From the NCBI RefSeq assembly GCF_000145275.1, contig NC_014393.1, forward strand, positions 2,790,001 through 2,854,000: 64,000 nucleotides of DNA, given 5' to 3'. The notes beneath the pieces were generated by a model that saw nothing but the letters and a program-made list of their open reading frames with translations, was not told the DNA's origin and made no database searches. A program made the translations under genes and the position numbers. This document shows positions 9,658 through 19,062 of the stretch, one piece after another (position 1 is the stretch's first letter; each line of letters starts with the position of its first letter). The stretch comes from Clostridium cellulovorans 743B (lineage in GTDB: Bacteria; Bacillota; Clostridia; Clostridiales; Clostridiaceae).

Positions 9658-10422
9658 AATTAAGTTTTCAGCAAACTCCTTAAGTGCATATTGTTGGCAT
9701 ACCTTACTCTTTAACTTATCCATGTTTACATCTTCCTCTGGCACCTTTAAAATAACCAAACCTTTTTCATCAAGTTCTTTTACTATTTCTTCAGATAAAG
9801 TTTCCTTCATCAATTTACATGATCCACTCATTGCACCAAAAATATCATCAGCTCTCATGCCTTGTAAGTCTGGTATACCAGCTCTAGCACTTAAACTTAC
9901 TCTCGGTCCAAAGCATGGACACCTTAAGATACACATAACACAACCATTTCCATACTTTAAGCAGTTTCCCATTGGGCCTGTAGAACCCGTAGCTTCTATA
10001 AATACATCAGCATTTATACTAGTTCCATCACTTAACACGACAGATTCAATTTTTCCTTCACTGCACTTTACGTCAATTGCTCTTGTTCTGAGAAATATAT
10101 TAATTCCTTCATCTTCTAATTTCTTTTTTACTAAAGGCTCTATTTTGTTAACGTCGTATAATGAGGCATGGTCATTTCCAGGAAAATATACATTTGTATG
10201 TCTAGAGGTACTATCACAAATTTCTACCAAATCACCAGCCCCGAGGGCTATAAGTTCTTCTGCTGCTGTATACCTCCCATTATTTCTTATAATTCCACCT
10301 ACATTTCCAAGTCCAAGAAGCATATCTGTCTTTTCATATAGTTCCACTTCAGCGCCTATCTTCTTAGCTACCAAAGCTGCAGAACATCCGCCCCAACCGC
10401 CTCCTATAACTACAACCTTCAT
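9631..10422 (-). pseudogene. FAD-dependent oxidoreductase, 3'-truncated by element insertion
   Basis: N-terminal Rossmann FAD-binding motif GGGWGGCSA and a Cys-rich segment (CVMCILRCPC, about residues 167-176) identify a TrmFO/GidA-like or FAD_oxidored-type flavoprotein. These are usually over 400 residues; here the frame ends after 263 in LLDTGNAR, without the C-terminal FAD-closing segment. The stop at 9631 sits in the inverted repeat beside the recombinase gene, so truncation by integration is the simplest explanation. The start at 10422 overlaps the upstream stop as ATGA and has GAGGGGAG 9 bases before it; the in-frame ATG at 10431 is too close to that site. The pairing with the PyrK-like gene suggests a redox complex that is now broken or conditionally restored by excision. 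Confidence 0.7.
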
Positions 10423-11399
10423 AATAGCCATCTCCCCTCAAAGATATATTTTGGGTCAACTTGTACTTTACATAACTTCTTAATGATTCGCCCATCATAT
10501 CTAGCAGTACAAGAACCACAAACTCCTTCACCACAACACATTTTTGCATTGTTAGAGCATCCGTACTTAACTACATCTCCAAATTTATTTATAATATTAC
10601 TAATAAGAATATCAGGACCAGATATATAAATTAACTTTATGTCATTCTTAATTAGATCTTCTATTTCCTCTACAACTTCCCCTGATAAATCTGCGTCATT
10701 CATTGTATTTAAACTCTTTATTTGTACATTAAAATGCTTTAAGTAATCAAGTATTTTTTCTTCCTTTATATCGCTAGGATCAATAATTACTTCTAACTGG
10801 TTATTGTTTGCTAACATTCTTTTTATAACTTGGGTTGTGCAAGCAAATCCAATTCCTCTAAATATTATAGCTGCCTTCTCATTTTTAAGATTTTTTATAT
10901 TTTTTAAGCCTAAAACTCCATTCCAATATGGGCCTCTAACAAATAATTTATCGTTAATTTCTAACTTACCAATTGCTTTTGTTTTTACTCCTCTAATTTC
11001 TAGCGCCATGTAAAGAATATCTTCCTCATCGTCTGCTTCAATTATGGATATTGGAGCATCAAAAAAAACACTACTATTTTTAGTTCTCAAAAAAACAAAG
11101 CTTCCAGGATCTTTAAGTTTTTCTACAAGGTGATGAGGTACTTTTACCTCTATAGCAATATAATTATCTCCTATAATACTTTTATTAACTATTGTACCTT
11201 CATAAGTTGATCTTCTTTTTACCGCTTTATTTCCATTAGTTTTAAGAGTATTGTATACGCAGACTCCCTTCCAGTTCTTGCAATCGCAAAAAGTAGAACC
11301 TTGGAGATGACTACAGATTATGCAATCATGGGATTCTGCCAACGGACAGGGACAATATTCAGTACCACTATCAATACAATCCTTTATTTCATAGTCCAT
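10419..11399 (-). CDS. PyrK-like FAD/NAD-binding electron-transfer protein (sulfide/dihydroorotate dehydrogenase-like)
   Basis: 326-residue protein with a ferredoxin-reductase fold. Residues about 60-150 form the FAD beta-barrel, 170-290 the NAD-binding part, and the C-terminus has a [2Fe-2S] ligand set, CSNNAKMCCGEGVCGSC and a later Cys, as in PyrK. The first 50 residues hold an extra Cys-rich block (CPCPLAESHDCIICSH and CDCKNWKGVC), which may bind another metal centre. Expected role: electron transfer between NAD(P)H and the flavoprotein encoded next. The start was set at 11399 because GGAGG lies 7 bases before that ATG; the upstream in-frame start at 11423 lacks one. It is translationally coupled to the truncated FAD oxidoreductase. 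Confidence 0.8.
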   Translation of the reverse strand: MDYEIKDCIDSGTEYCPCPLAESHDCIICSHLQGSTFCDCKNWKGVCVYNTLKTNGNKAVKRRSTYEGTIVNKSIIGDNYIAIEVKVPHHLVEKLKDPGSFVFLRTKNSSVFFDAPISIIEADDEEDILYMALEIRGVKTKAIGKLEINDKLFVRGPYWNGVLGLKNIKNLKNEKAAIIFRGIGFACTTQVIKRMLANNNQLEVIIDPSDIKEEKILDYLKHFNVQIKSLNTMNDADLSGEVVEEIEDLIKNDIKLIYISGPDILISNIINKFGDVVKYGCSNNAKMCCGEGVCGSCTARYDGRIIKKLCKVQVDPKYIFEGRWLL

Positions 11400-11499
11400 T
11401 ATTTTTCCTCCATACACTTGCACTCAATATTAGTTTATTCATCGAATTAATTATGGTGATTATTGAAATAAGAACAAGTTCTATTGATTTAAATAGACT

Positions 11500-11540
11500 A
11501 AAAACCTCTACTGACTTTTTATGTCCATGTAGAGGTTTTT
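11500..11540 (-). terminator. Terminator after cca gene
   Basis: Stem AAAAACCTCTAC (11500-11511) with GTAGAGGTTTTT (11529-11540), 17-base loop, T-run on the minus strand, 15 bp past the cca stop. The flanking A and T runs could let it work in both directions. Confidence 0.8.
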
Positions 11541-11554
11541 ATAACAATAATATC

Positions 11555-12919
11555 TCAAATTTCTCTTGTATCCATTTGCTCTTTGACTTTACCAATAAGA
11601 ATATGTTTTTCATTTATCTCTGGTTCATTAATTACCATATCTAATAACGTATTAAGAATTTCTCCAATGAATTTTCCCGGTTTTACCCCAAGCTTAATTA
11701 TATCTTCTCCTTTTACCGCTAAATCTTTTATAGTAAAGCATTGGTTACTAGAAATTATTTCATAAAATTCTTCTTTAATTCTTACAATTTCTTTCATACC
11801 TTCATTAATATCATTTTCACTTTGTAATTTGATTTTTGCTTCTTTTATCTCAACTAAAGCTTTGAAATTTTCAATTCCTGTTGTATTCAGAATTCTTTTT
11901 ATAGCTACTTTATCGCTTATTATAACCTCTTGATATTTCGCTAAAACTAAAACTCTCTCTATTGTTTTATTATCATATTTCATTCTTTTTAATATGTTAC
12001 TTGCACAGTCTTGTGATGTAGTGGAATATTTACACTGATTTGGCTTTACTAAAGTATCTTCTAGATTATATGAAAATTCATTTATGTAATTAATTAATAT
12101 CGCCCATCTTAAAGAAAGTTCTTTTTCAATTGACTGTAGAAGTTCTATTAAATATACATGTGAATATATACTGATATCTCCTTTTTTCTTAGACCTTTCA
12201 AAACAATTAGCTAATTCACCAAAAAAATGTTGCAAAAGTCCATTTTCATATAGTTGAAATAATTGCACTAAATTATTTGACAAAAGAATCTTATTAAATT
12301 CTTCTCTAATTCTCTCTATAGATACCTGCCTAATATTGACGCTTAAAGCTTTAATGGCTTCACTAGTTTCTTTTTCTATTTTGAATCCTAATTGAGCTGA
12401 AAACCTATGTGCTCTCAACATTCTCAATGCATCTTCTTCAAGTCGTTTTTTAGGTTCCCCTACAGCTCTAATGAGTTTTTTATCTATATCTTCTTGTCCA
12501 TTAAAGTAATCAACTAACCCAACTTTATCATTATATGCCATAGCGTTAATAGTATAATCTCTTCTTTTTAGATCTTCTTCTAAGGATTTAGTAAATTTAA
12601 CTTCACTTGGATGTCTAGAATCTTTATATTCACCATCTATTCTATAAGTTGTAATTTCAAAAGGTTCCTTCTCTATAACAACCGTTATCGTCCCATGCTT
12701 TATTCCCGTTGGAACAGTAGTACAGCCTTCAGAATTAAATAATTCGATAATTTCTTCTGGTTCTGCACTTGTGGTAATATCCCAATCCTTTGGTTTTATT
12801 CCTAAAATGCTATCTCTAACACATCCACCAACTATGAATGCTTCGTGATTAGATCTATATAAAATTCCCACTATCTTTTTCACTTTATCAGGCATTTTAA
12901 TATTAATATTTCTTGTCAT
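11555..12919 (-). CDS. cca: CCA-adding enzyme / tRNA nucleotidyltransferase
   Basis: 454-residue class II nucleotidyltransferase that builds or repairs the CCA end of tRNAs without a template. The catalytic head shows GGCVRDSILG near residue 35 followed by DWDITTSA with the metal-binding aspartates, then RRDYTINAMAYN and the tRNA-binding EEDALRMLRAHRFSAQLGF stretch typical of the family; the C-terminal half is helical. Poly(A) polymerase I is the close alternative, but one general enzyme of this family in a Clostridium is usually CCA-adding. The start is the ATG at 12919 with AAAGGTAGAG upstream; the GTG at 12937 would lie within that ribosome site region. Single gene with its own terminator. 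Confidence 0.85.
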   Translation of the reverse strand: MTRNINIKMPDKVKKIVGILYRSNHEAFIVGGCVRDSILGIKPKDWDITTSAEPEEIIELFNSEGCTTVPTGIKHGTITVVIEKEPFEITTYRIDGEYKDSRHPSEVKFTKSLEEDLKRRDYTINAMAYNDKVGLVDYFNGQEDIDKKLIRAVGEPKKRLEEDALRMLRAHRFSAQLGFKIEKETSEAIKALSVNIRQVSIERIREEFNKILLSNNLVQLFQLYENGLLQHFFGELANCFERSKKKGDISIYSHVYLIELLQSIEKELSLRWAILINYINEFSYNLEDTLVKPNQCKYSTTSQDCASNILKRMKYDNKTIERVLVLAKYQEVIISDKVAIKRILNTTGIENFKALVEIKEAKIKLQSENDINEGMKEIVRIKEEFYEIISSNQCFTIKDLAVKGEDIIKLGVKPGKFIGEILNTLLDMVINEPEINEKHILIGKVKEQMDTREI

Positions 12920-12964
12920 GTATACTCTACCTTTCACAATTGTATAATCATCACACTATATGAT

Positions 12965-13050
12965 TTCCATTATTAAAACTTCCTCAGAGTCCTATAGACA
13001 TATTGAAAAATCAATATAACCTACGAATCTTTTTTATTAAAACTTATATA
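12965..13050. repeat. Interspersed 86-bp repeat, copy 1
   Basis: Aligns along its whole length with 57744-57830 at roughly 75-80% identity, and in its core with 43273-43337. The best conserved part is the small palindrome ATATTGAAAAATCAATAT. It sits in the gene-less stretch 12938-13239, which otherwise holds only the murG terminator. Confidence 0.6.
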
Positions 13051-13187
13051 TATACTACAATAATGTCTCTACATTAAGTACATATAACGTTTATCAAATC
13101 AATGTCGATTTTTAATCAGATCATATATAAATAAGTAACTAGCTTCGGCTTAAATAGTACTTATATTATACTTCAATAAAAATAATG

Positions 13188-13232
13188 AAGTCCAGCTTAA
13201 GTAAATTAATTAATCTACTTAAGTCTGGACTT
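13188..13232 (-). terminator. Terminator after murG
   Basis: Arms 13188-13203 and 13216-13232 (AAGTCCAG and TTAAGTA matched, one-base bulge), 12-base loop, 8 bp past the murG stop. Confidence 0.8.
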
Positions 13233-13239
13233 CTTATAA

Positions 13240-14313
13240 TTATTTTTTAGTATAGGAAGTTATAACTTTAATAATATTATCTACACCATTTTTTTGAGCA
13301 GATTTCTTCATAGCCTCAATATAGTGTCCTTTACTTATATTAAGTTTATCAACTTTTTCAAGGAGAAGTTGTTTTGTTAAATCTTCTTCTTGTATAACCA
13401 TGCTATATCCATTCTTTTCAAAGGACTCAGCATTTAATATTTGATCTCCTCTACTAGATGCTTTAGATAAAGGAATCAAAATGTTTGGTTTGCATAAAGC
13501 AAGTAGCTCAAAAATTGCATTTGCACCAGCTCTTGATATAACAAGATCAGCTGCAGCCATATAATGCTTTAGTTCCTCTTTCACATATTCAAATTGTTTA
13601 TAACTACAATTATTTTTAATAGATATATCTATATTTCCCTTACCACAAATATGAACAATGTCATATTTAACTGTAAGCTCATTAAGAGCTTCTCTAATGA
13701 TATCATTAATAGCTTTTGAACCAAGACTTCCACCAATTACAAGTATAACTGGCTTGCTACCAGTAAATCTTAGAAGCTTCAAGCCTTTAGTCTTGTTTCC
13801 TTCCATTATTTCTTCTCTTATTGGTGTTCCAGTAATGACTCCTTTGTCATTTTTTATATGTTTAACAGATTCCGAAAAAGTTACACATACTTTTGTACAA
13901 TATGGTATCGAGATTCTGTTTGCAAGGCCGGGAGTCATATCAGATTCATGAGCTATCGTTGGAATCTTTAAAAAACCTCCAGCTATTATAACTGGTACTG
14001 CAACAAAACCACCTTTTGAGAAAATGATATCTGGCTTTTCTTTTCTAATTATTTTTATGCTATCAAATAGTCCTTTTATTACTTTAAAAGGATCTGTAAA
14101 ATTTTTAATATCAAAGTATCTTCTTAACTTTCCGCTTGAAATAGGAAAATATTTAATTTCTTCTGCTTCTATAATTTCTTTTTCTATTCCATTCTTTGAT
14201 CCAATATAAACAACATCATAACCAAGATCCTTTAGCTTTGGAATTAATGCTAAATTAGGGGTTACATGCCCTGCTGATCCGCCTCCGGTCATGATTATTT
14301 TATACTTACTCAT
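13240..14313 (-). CDS. murG: MurG, UDP-GlcNAc:undecaprenyl-PP-MurNAc-pentapeptide GlcNAc transferase
   Basis: 357-residue GT28 glycosyltransferase that converts lipid I to lipid II at the inner face of the membrane, the last cytoplasmic step of peptidoglycan synthesis. Signature sequences: GGGSAGHVTPNLAL at residues 10-23, the HESDMTPGLANR segment near 120, GGSLGSKAIND in the C-terminal GT-B domain, and SRAGANAIFELLALCKPNILIP near 265, which binds the UDP-sugar. The length is normal. ATG has AAGGAG 8 bases upstream. It is not in a division-cell-wall cluster here; it stands alone between cca and a histidine kinase, as is common in clostridia. Confidence 0.95.
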   Translation of the reverse strand: MSKYKIIMTGGGSAGHVTPNLALIPKLKDLGYDVVYIGSKNGIEKEIIEAEEIKYFPISSGKLRRYFDIKNFTDPFKVIKGLFDSIKIIRKEKPDIIFSKGGFVAVPVIIAGGFLKIPTIAHESDMTPGLANRISIPYCTKVCVTFSESVKHIKNDKGVITGTPIREEIMEGNKTKGLKLLRFTGSKPVILVIGGSLGSKAINDIIREALNELTVKYDIVHICGKGNIDISIKNNCSYKQFEYVKEELKHYMAAADLVISRAGANAIFELLALCKPNILIPLSKASSRGDQILNAESFEKNGYSMVIQEEDLTKQLLLEKVDKLNISKGHYIEAMKKSAQKNGVDNIIKVITSYTKK

Positions 14314-14420
14314 GGTATCAACTCCTTAGTATTACTGCTTACTATTATATAAGGGTTGTAACCTTGTTACAAATATATTTTTAAATTTTATAGTTTATTA
14401 TAAATATATGTAGTAATTTT

Positions 14421-16085
14421 TTATTTTATCACATCAGAAAATTCAATTATAGCTTTTTTCCCTAAAGCACTATCTGAAATTTCTTTAAGTTCTTCTTGAA
14501 CATCGCCTTTACTTATCCTTGGTAATTTTACTGTAAATGTAGTGCCCACACCTTCTTCGCTATCTACAGAAATCTCTCCATCCATAAGGTCTACTAACTT
14601 TTGAACTAAAGATAAGCCAAGGCCAGTACCTTCTGCATTTCTAGTAAGTGAATTATCCACTTGATAAAACCTATTAAAAATAGTGCTTATTTTTTCTTTT
14701 GGAATTCCAACACCTTGATCTTTAACTGATAAAATAAAATGATTTTCTGTAAAATCCATAGTTACAAAAATCGATTTGTTATCATTTGAAAATTTAATAG
14801 CGTTGGATAATAAGTTCAAAACTATTCTCTCATATTTTTCCTTATCGACATGCACATATACTTCTTCTTCATAAGTATCAAAAACTACATTAACATTTTT
14901 CATATTTGAATGATAAATTACTGATTCTACAATATCTTCAGTATTGCTAACGATTTCTGTATTAGTAATATTTAAAACCATATATCCTGCTTCTAACTTG
15001 GAAATATCCAAAATATTATTAACAAGCTTTAAAAGCCTTCCTGTATTTTTATTGATTCTAGTTAACGTCTTGTCCAAATTTTCAGTTATTTCAGTTTTAT
15101 ATATCTCGTTAGCAAGCTGAATAGATGAATATATTAATGTAAGGGGCGTTCTTAATTCATGCGATATAAGATTAAAAAATTCATTTTTCATAAAATTTAC
15201 TTTTTCTAGTTCTAAACTATGTTTAATTTCCTTTGTCACGTCTATTCCATATAAGTAAACATATTTTATTTCACCATCACGATTTTCATAAGGTATAAAC
15301 TTTAACCTATAATATACTGTCTTATTATTTTCATCAACTACAGCAATAGGGTCATAATTCTTAGGACAGCGAGTAGCATCAAGTTCCTTGAAAACCTCCA
15401 TTAAGGTTTCATGCATGGTTTGATCTTGGACTTTAAAAATATTATTGATATATCCGGAATTTAATCTCATTGCTTTCTTCATTTTTTCATTTATGTACTT
15501 CATTTCTCCAGATGGAAATAAGTACACACATAGTGGCAAATCAATATTATTAACGATTTCATCGATGAAAAATTTTTGTTCTTCTGAAATCATCTCATTA
15601 ATAGTAGCTTCAGTTACATCATTAAGTGTAATAATAGTTTTAGAAGTTTGCAAACTATTATCTTTTTCTTCCACGATTGTAGAAGAAATGCTTATATATT
15701 TTACTTTATCTTTAACTTGTATTTTTATTGCCTTCTTTTTCAAGATTTCATGTTTAAGAATGTATTCATCATATATATTTATTATATCTTTTGAGTATTT
15801 TTTAATTTCTTCTCTATTTTTATATGTTAAATCCTTTTCAATACTTACGTCATTAAATTGGAATATTTCTTTTGCAGCTTTGTTTAAAAAATTAATTTTA
15901 AACTCCTCGTCTAAAAGTATAAAGCCCTCAGATATGCTATTAAGAATAAAGCTTAAATCTAAATAATTCTCTTTATTTTTATTTTTTGCTCTTTTCATAA
16001 TATCGTAATTGAACTTTAATTGAATAGAATAGTCTATCAGCTCTTCTATCTTTATATCTCGAATTTCGTCATTTTGAGATTTCAT
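14421..16085 (-). CDS. PAS-domain sensor histidine kinase (cytoplasmic, orphan)
   Basis: 554-residue kinase with no membrane segments. Two PAS-like regions (about 45-155 and 175-295) precede a HisKA domain with phospho-acceptor His309 in ISHELRTPL, then an ATPase domain with N box NLLSNAIKFS, G1 DQGVGIP, F box FNRFYQ and G2 GTGLGLSLV. Its stimulus is unknown, probably internal. No response regulator gene lies beside it. AAGGAGG is 7 bases before the ATG. The 91-bp gap from recJ has no clear terminator, so it may be read from the recJ transcript. Orphan PAS kinases of this type act on Spo0A in some clostridia; whether this one does cannot be told from the sequence. Confidence 0.88.
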   Translation of the reverse strand: MKSQNDEIRDIKIEELIDYSIQLKFNYDIMKRAKNKNKENYLDLSFILNSISEGFILLDEEFKINFLNKAAKEIFQFNDVSIEKDLTYKNREEIKKYSKDIINIYDEYILKHEILKKKAIKIQVKDKVKYISISSTIVEEKDNSLQTSKTIITLNDVTEATINEMISEEQKFFIDEIVNNIDLPLCVYLFPSGEMKYINEKMKKAMRLNSGYINNIFKVQDQTMHETLMEVFKELDATRCPKNYDPIAVVDENNKTVYYRLKFIPYENRDGEIKYVYLYGIDVTKEIKHSLELEKVNFMKNEFFNLISHELRTPLTLIYSSIQLANEIYKTEITENLDKTLTRINKNTGRLLKLVNNILDISKLEAGYMVLNITNTEIVSNTEDIVESVIYHSNMKNVNVVFDTYEEEVYVHVDKEKYERIVLNLLSNAIKFSNDNKSIFVTMDFTENHFILSVKDQGVGIPKEKISTIFNRFYQVDNSLTRNAEGTGLGLSLVQKLVDLMDGEISVDSEEGVGTTFTVKLPRISKGDVQEELKEISDSALGKKAIIEFSDVIK

Positions 16086-16176
16086 TGAAAACCTCCTTAA
16101 AAATATAATAAGCTTTGATAGTCTAATTCTACTCTATTTTTATGGAAAATTAAACACTTTTTTTGAAATATTTTGA

Positions 16177-17973
16177 TTATTTTGATATTCTTAACTCATG
16201 TACCTTGAGTTGAATTTTCTTATTTCCTTTATATTCGTTAAATTCAGGGGTATATATTATGTCTAATCTTAAATCTTGTGGTATATTTATTAAATATCCA
16301 GTACTATATGGTAAAAGTTCTCCATAATTGTCATTTACCCAATTTTCTTCTATTATTTCCATTAATTCTAGATATTTTTTAAAGGCTACTGCATCAATCC
16401 TTCTTCCTTGAACATTGAAAACTAGTTTTAAAACTCCGTTATCACTTCCAAAGACCATTGCCTTTTCTAATAAAAGATTCTTATCTCCAAATAAAGGTGT
16501 GCTATTGCCTTTGCCAAAAGGAGCAAGTTCACCTATATCATAAATAATGCTATCATCTATCTTATGTGAACTTAGTGGGAAATCAATAACAACCTTTGGT
16601 ATCATATCTTCATCAGTAAGAATGCACTTGCCGTTTAGTGTCTCTCTTAAAGGCTCAATATTTTCTTCTTTGAGAGACATTCCTGCAGCCATGGGATGTC
16701 CTCCAAACTTATCTAAAAGATTTTTACACTTTAATAATTCTTCGTAAATATTATATTCCTCAATGGACCTTGCGGAGCCTTTAACCCCTTCTACAGCTTT
16801 TGTCAAAATTATTGTAGGTTTATTATACTTTTCTCTTATCCTACCAGCAATTATTCCAGCAATACTTTCGTGAATTGTCGGTTCGTAAACCACAAGTACT
16901 TTATCATTATAATAATCACCTAATTCGATTTCTTTAACAACTTTTTCAACACCTTCAGTGGTCATATCTTGTCTTGTTTTATTTAGATCAACAAGTTCTT
17001 TGGCCAAATTCTCGGCTATTTCCAATTCTTTTGTTAATAGTAACTCAACTGCCATTTTAGCATTTTCAAGCCTACCTGTAGCATTTATACAAGGTCCCAT
17101 AACAAATCCTATGGCATAAACAGAAATTTCTTTATCTAAACTTAACGTAAACTTCCTTAATGAATTAATTCCAATATTTTTACTATTATTTATGGATTTC
17201 AATGCATTTTTTAGAATAACCCTATTTTCATCAATTAAATCAACTACATCACACACTGTTGCAATACCTGCAAATTGCAGATATTCATTATAAGCTTCTT
17301 TATAGTCAATCTTTCTTTTTATAAATAGAGCAACTGCAAATTTAAATGCTATCGATGCACCACACAAGTATTTAAAAGGATAATTACAATCGCTTCTTTT
17401 GGGGTTTATTATAGCATCGGCATTAGGCAATATTTCTTTTCTCTCACCTTTTTCATTTTCTTCAAAAGGCAAGTCATGATGGTCCGTTATGACAACTTGG
17501 AATCCAATTTCCTTAGCATATTTTACTTCTTCAACAGCAGCAATTCCATTATCTACTGTTATAATTACTGAATTTCCTTGTTCCCTTAAGACCTCTATAG
17601 ATTTTTTATTTAATCCATAGCCTTCTTTCTCTCTATCAGGGATGTGATAAGTAACTCTAGCACCAACTCTTTTTAAAGCCTTAAACATTATCACAGTACT
17701 AGTAACGCCATCAACATCATAATCACCGTATATTACTATTTTTTTTTCTTCAAAAATAGCTTTTATAATTATTGATGTAGCTAAATCCATATCTTTCATG
17801 AGAAATGGATCATACATCTCATCTATACTTCCTTTTAAAAACTTCTCAACTTCATCTTTATCTCTAATTCCCCTGTCCCACAATAACTTTGCTATAATTG
17901 GAGAAATAAAAGAATCCGTTGCTAATTTCTGAGCTGCCTTTGTCATGGGCTTAATAGTCCATCTTTTTATCAT
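16177..17973 (-). CDS. recJ: Single-stranded-DNA-specific exonuclease RecJ
   Basis: 598-residue DHH-family 5'-3' exonuclease that resects single strands in recombination and mismatch or base-excision repair. Motif I is YGDYDVDGVTST near residue 80, motif III the DHH signature in VVITDHHDLP near 160, and the DHHA1 part contains FGGHPMAAGMSL near 425; the last 120 residues form the OB-fold. All metal-ligand aspartates and histidines of these motifs are present. The ribosome site is weak (AGAAAGAAG). It follows hydE by 26 bp, consistent with one transcript. Confidence 0.94.
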   Translation of the reverse strand: MIKRWTIKPMTKAAQKLATDSFISPIIAKLLWDRGIRDKDEVEKFLKGSIDEMYDPFLMKDMDLATSIIIKAIFEEKKIVIYGDYDVDGVTSTVIMFKALKRVGARVTYHIPDREKEGYGLNKKSIEVLREQGNSVIITVDNGIAAVEEVKYAKEIGFQVVITDHHDLPFEENEKGERKEILPNADAIINPKRSDCNYPFKYLCGASIAFKFAVALFIKRKIDYKEAYNEYLQFAGIATVCDVVDLIDENRVILKNALKSINNSKNIGINSLRKFTLSLDKEISVYAIGFVMGPCINATGRLENAKMAVELLLTKELEIAENLAKELVDLNKTRQDMTTEGVEKVVKEIELGDYYNDKVLVVYEPTIHESIAGIIAGRIREKYNKPTIILTKAVEGVKGSARSIEEYNIYEELLKCKNLLDKFGGHPMAAGMSLKEENIEPLRETLNGKCILTDEDMIPKVVIDFPLSSHKIDDSIIYDIGELAPFGKGNSTPLFGDKNLLLEKAMVFGSDNGVLKLVFNVQGRRIDAVAFKKYLELMEIIEENWVNDNYGELLPYSTGYLINIPQDLRLDIIYTPEFNEYKGNKKIQLKVHELRISK

Positions 17974-17999
17974 AGTTCTACACTTCTTTCTCTAGGTGT

Positions 18000-19040
18000 T
18001 TATACATCAGAATTCAACTGTTTTCTTCTAAAACCTTTTGTTTTAGAAATAGCCTTTCCTGCTCTTAAGATTTTTCCAGTTATACATGAAACACAATGTG
18101 AAGGTGTATCTCCTATACATATCTTACCAGGGTATAGTGCATAAAGTGCTCTATATTCCCCTTCTGTTATGTTTGGCATAACTACATTTGCACCACTTTT
18201 TAAAGCTAAAATTCTACCTTCTTTCTCTAAAGTCTCCATTGCAGTAGTAGCTGGGATATTTATATCTGGCATTAAAAGCCTCATAATTGCCATGATTTTT
18301 CTAGCTGTTTTAAAATCTCCGCCCTTTGCATCTTTCAAAGGAGTATCTTCATTTGGTATAAAGGGTCCTATTCCAACCATATCCATGTCTTCTTCTTTAA
18401 AGAAAAGAATGTCTTCAGCATAAGATTCTAAAGTTTGTCCAGGCAGCCCTACTAAGATTCCTGAACCAACTTCATATCCTAAAGCTTTTAAATCTCTTAA
18501 ACACCTTTTTCTTTCATCATGACTCATCCCTGGATCCATATCCTCATAAAGTTTTTTATCTGTAGTTTCTATTCTAATCAAATATCTGTCAGCACCAGCT
18601 TCCTTCAAAGCTTTATATTCTTCATAACTTTTTTCGCCTATACTCAAGGTTATTGCTACATCTAATTGCTTTATTTCTTTTATGATTTCACTTAATCTTT
18701 CTACTGTAAAATAATCATCTTCTCCGCCTTGGAGTACAATTGTATTGTAGCCATAGCTAACAGCTTTCTTGGAAAAATCTAAAATTTGTTCCTTTGATAA
18801 TCTATATCTCTCTATATTGTTATTTTCTCTTCTTAAACCACAATATAGACAATTTCTTTTACATACATTAGTAAACTCTAAAAGTCCCCTTAACTCAACT
18901 TGATTTCCTAGATATTTTTCTGTGACTCTATTTGCTGCTGAAAAAAGTTCCTCATCATATTGATCATTTTCAAGAATCAAAACTATTTCTGACTTCGATA
19001 GACAATGGGTTTCTTCAGCTTTTTTTATTAAATCTAACAT
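18000..19040 (-). CDS. hydE: [FeFe]-hydrogenase maturase HydE (radical SAM)
   Basis: 346-residue radical SAM protein. The [4Fe-4S] ligands are Cys60, Cys64 and Cys67 in CKRNCLYC. The C-terminal set C-x7-C-x2-C in CIGDTPSHCVSC matches the second, non-essential cluster site known in some HydE proteins, which separates it from BioB. With HydG and HydF it assembles the diiron subcluster of [FeFe] hydrogenase. GGAGG-like AGGAGAGG precedes the ATG. HydF and HydG are not in the window, so the maturation genes are scattered. It sits 22 bp after the metal ATPase and 26 bp before recJ. Confidence 0.93.
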   Translation of the reverse strand: MLDLIKKAEETHCLSKSEIVLILENDQYDEELFSAANRVTEKYLGNQVELRGLLEFTNVCKRNCLYCGLRRENNNIERYRLSKEQILDFSKKAVSYGYNTIVLQGGEDDYFTVERLSEIIKEIKQLDVAITLSIGEKSYEEYKALKEAGADRYLIRIETTDKKLYEDMDPGMSHDERKRCLRDLKALGYEVGSGILVGLPGQTLESYAEDILFFKEEDMDMVGIGPFIPNEDTPLKDAKGGDFKTARKIMAIMRLLMPDINIPATTAMETLEKEGRILALKSGANVVMPNITEGEYRALYALYPGKICIGDTPSHCVSCITGKILRAGKAISKTKGFRRKQLNSDV

Positions 19041-19062
19041 CTGATCCTCTCCTAAATTCAGT

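Noticed and set aside
9608..10483. Plus-strand frame of 291 residues over the FAD oxidoreductase
   Set aside because: Antisense to a flavoprotein with a clear GGGWGG motif; no family resemblance or ribosome site.
10364..10549. Minus-strand 61-residue frame between the two redox genes
   Set aside because: Out of frame within both real genes.
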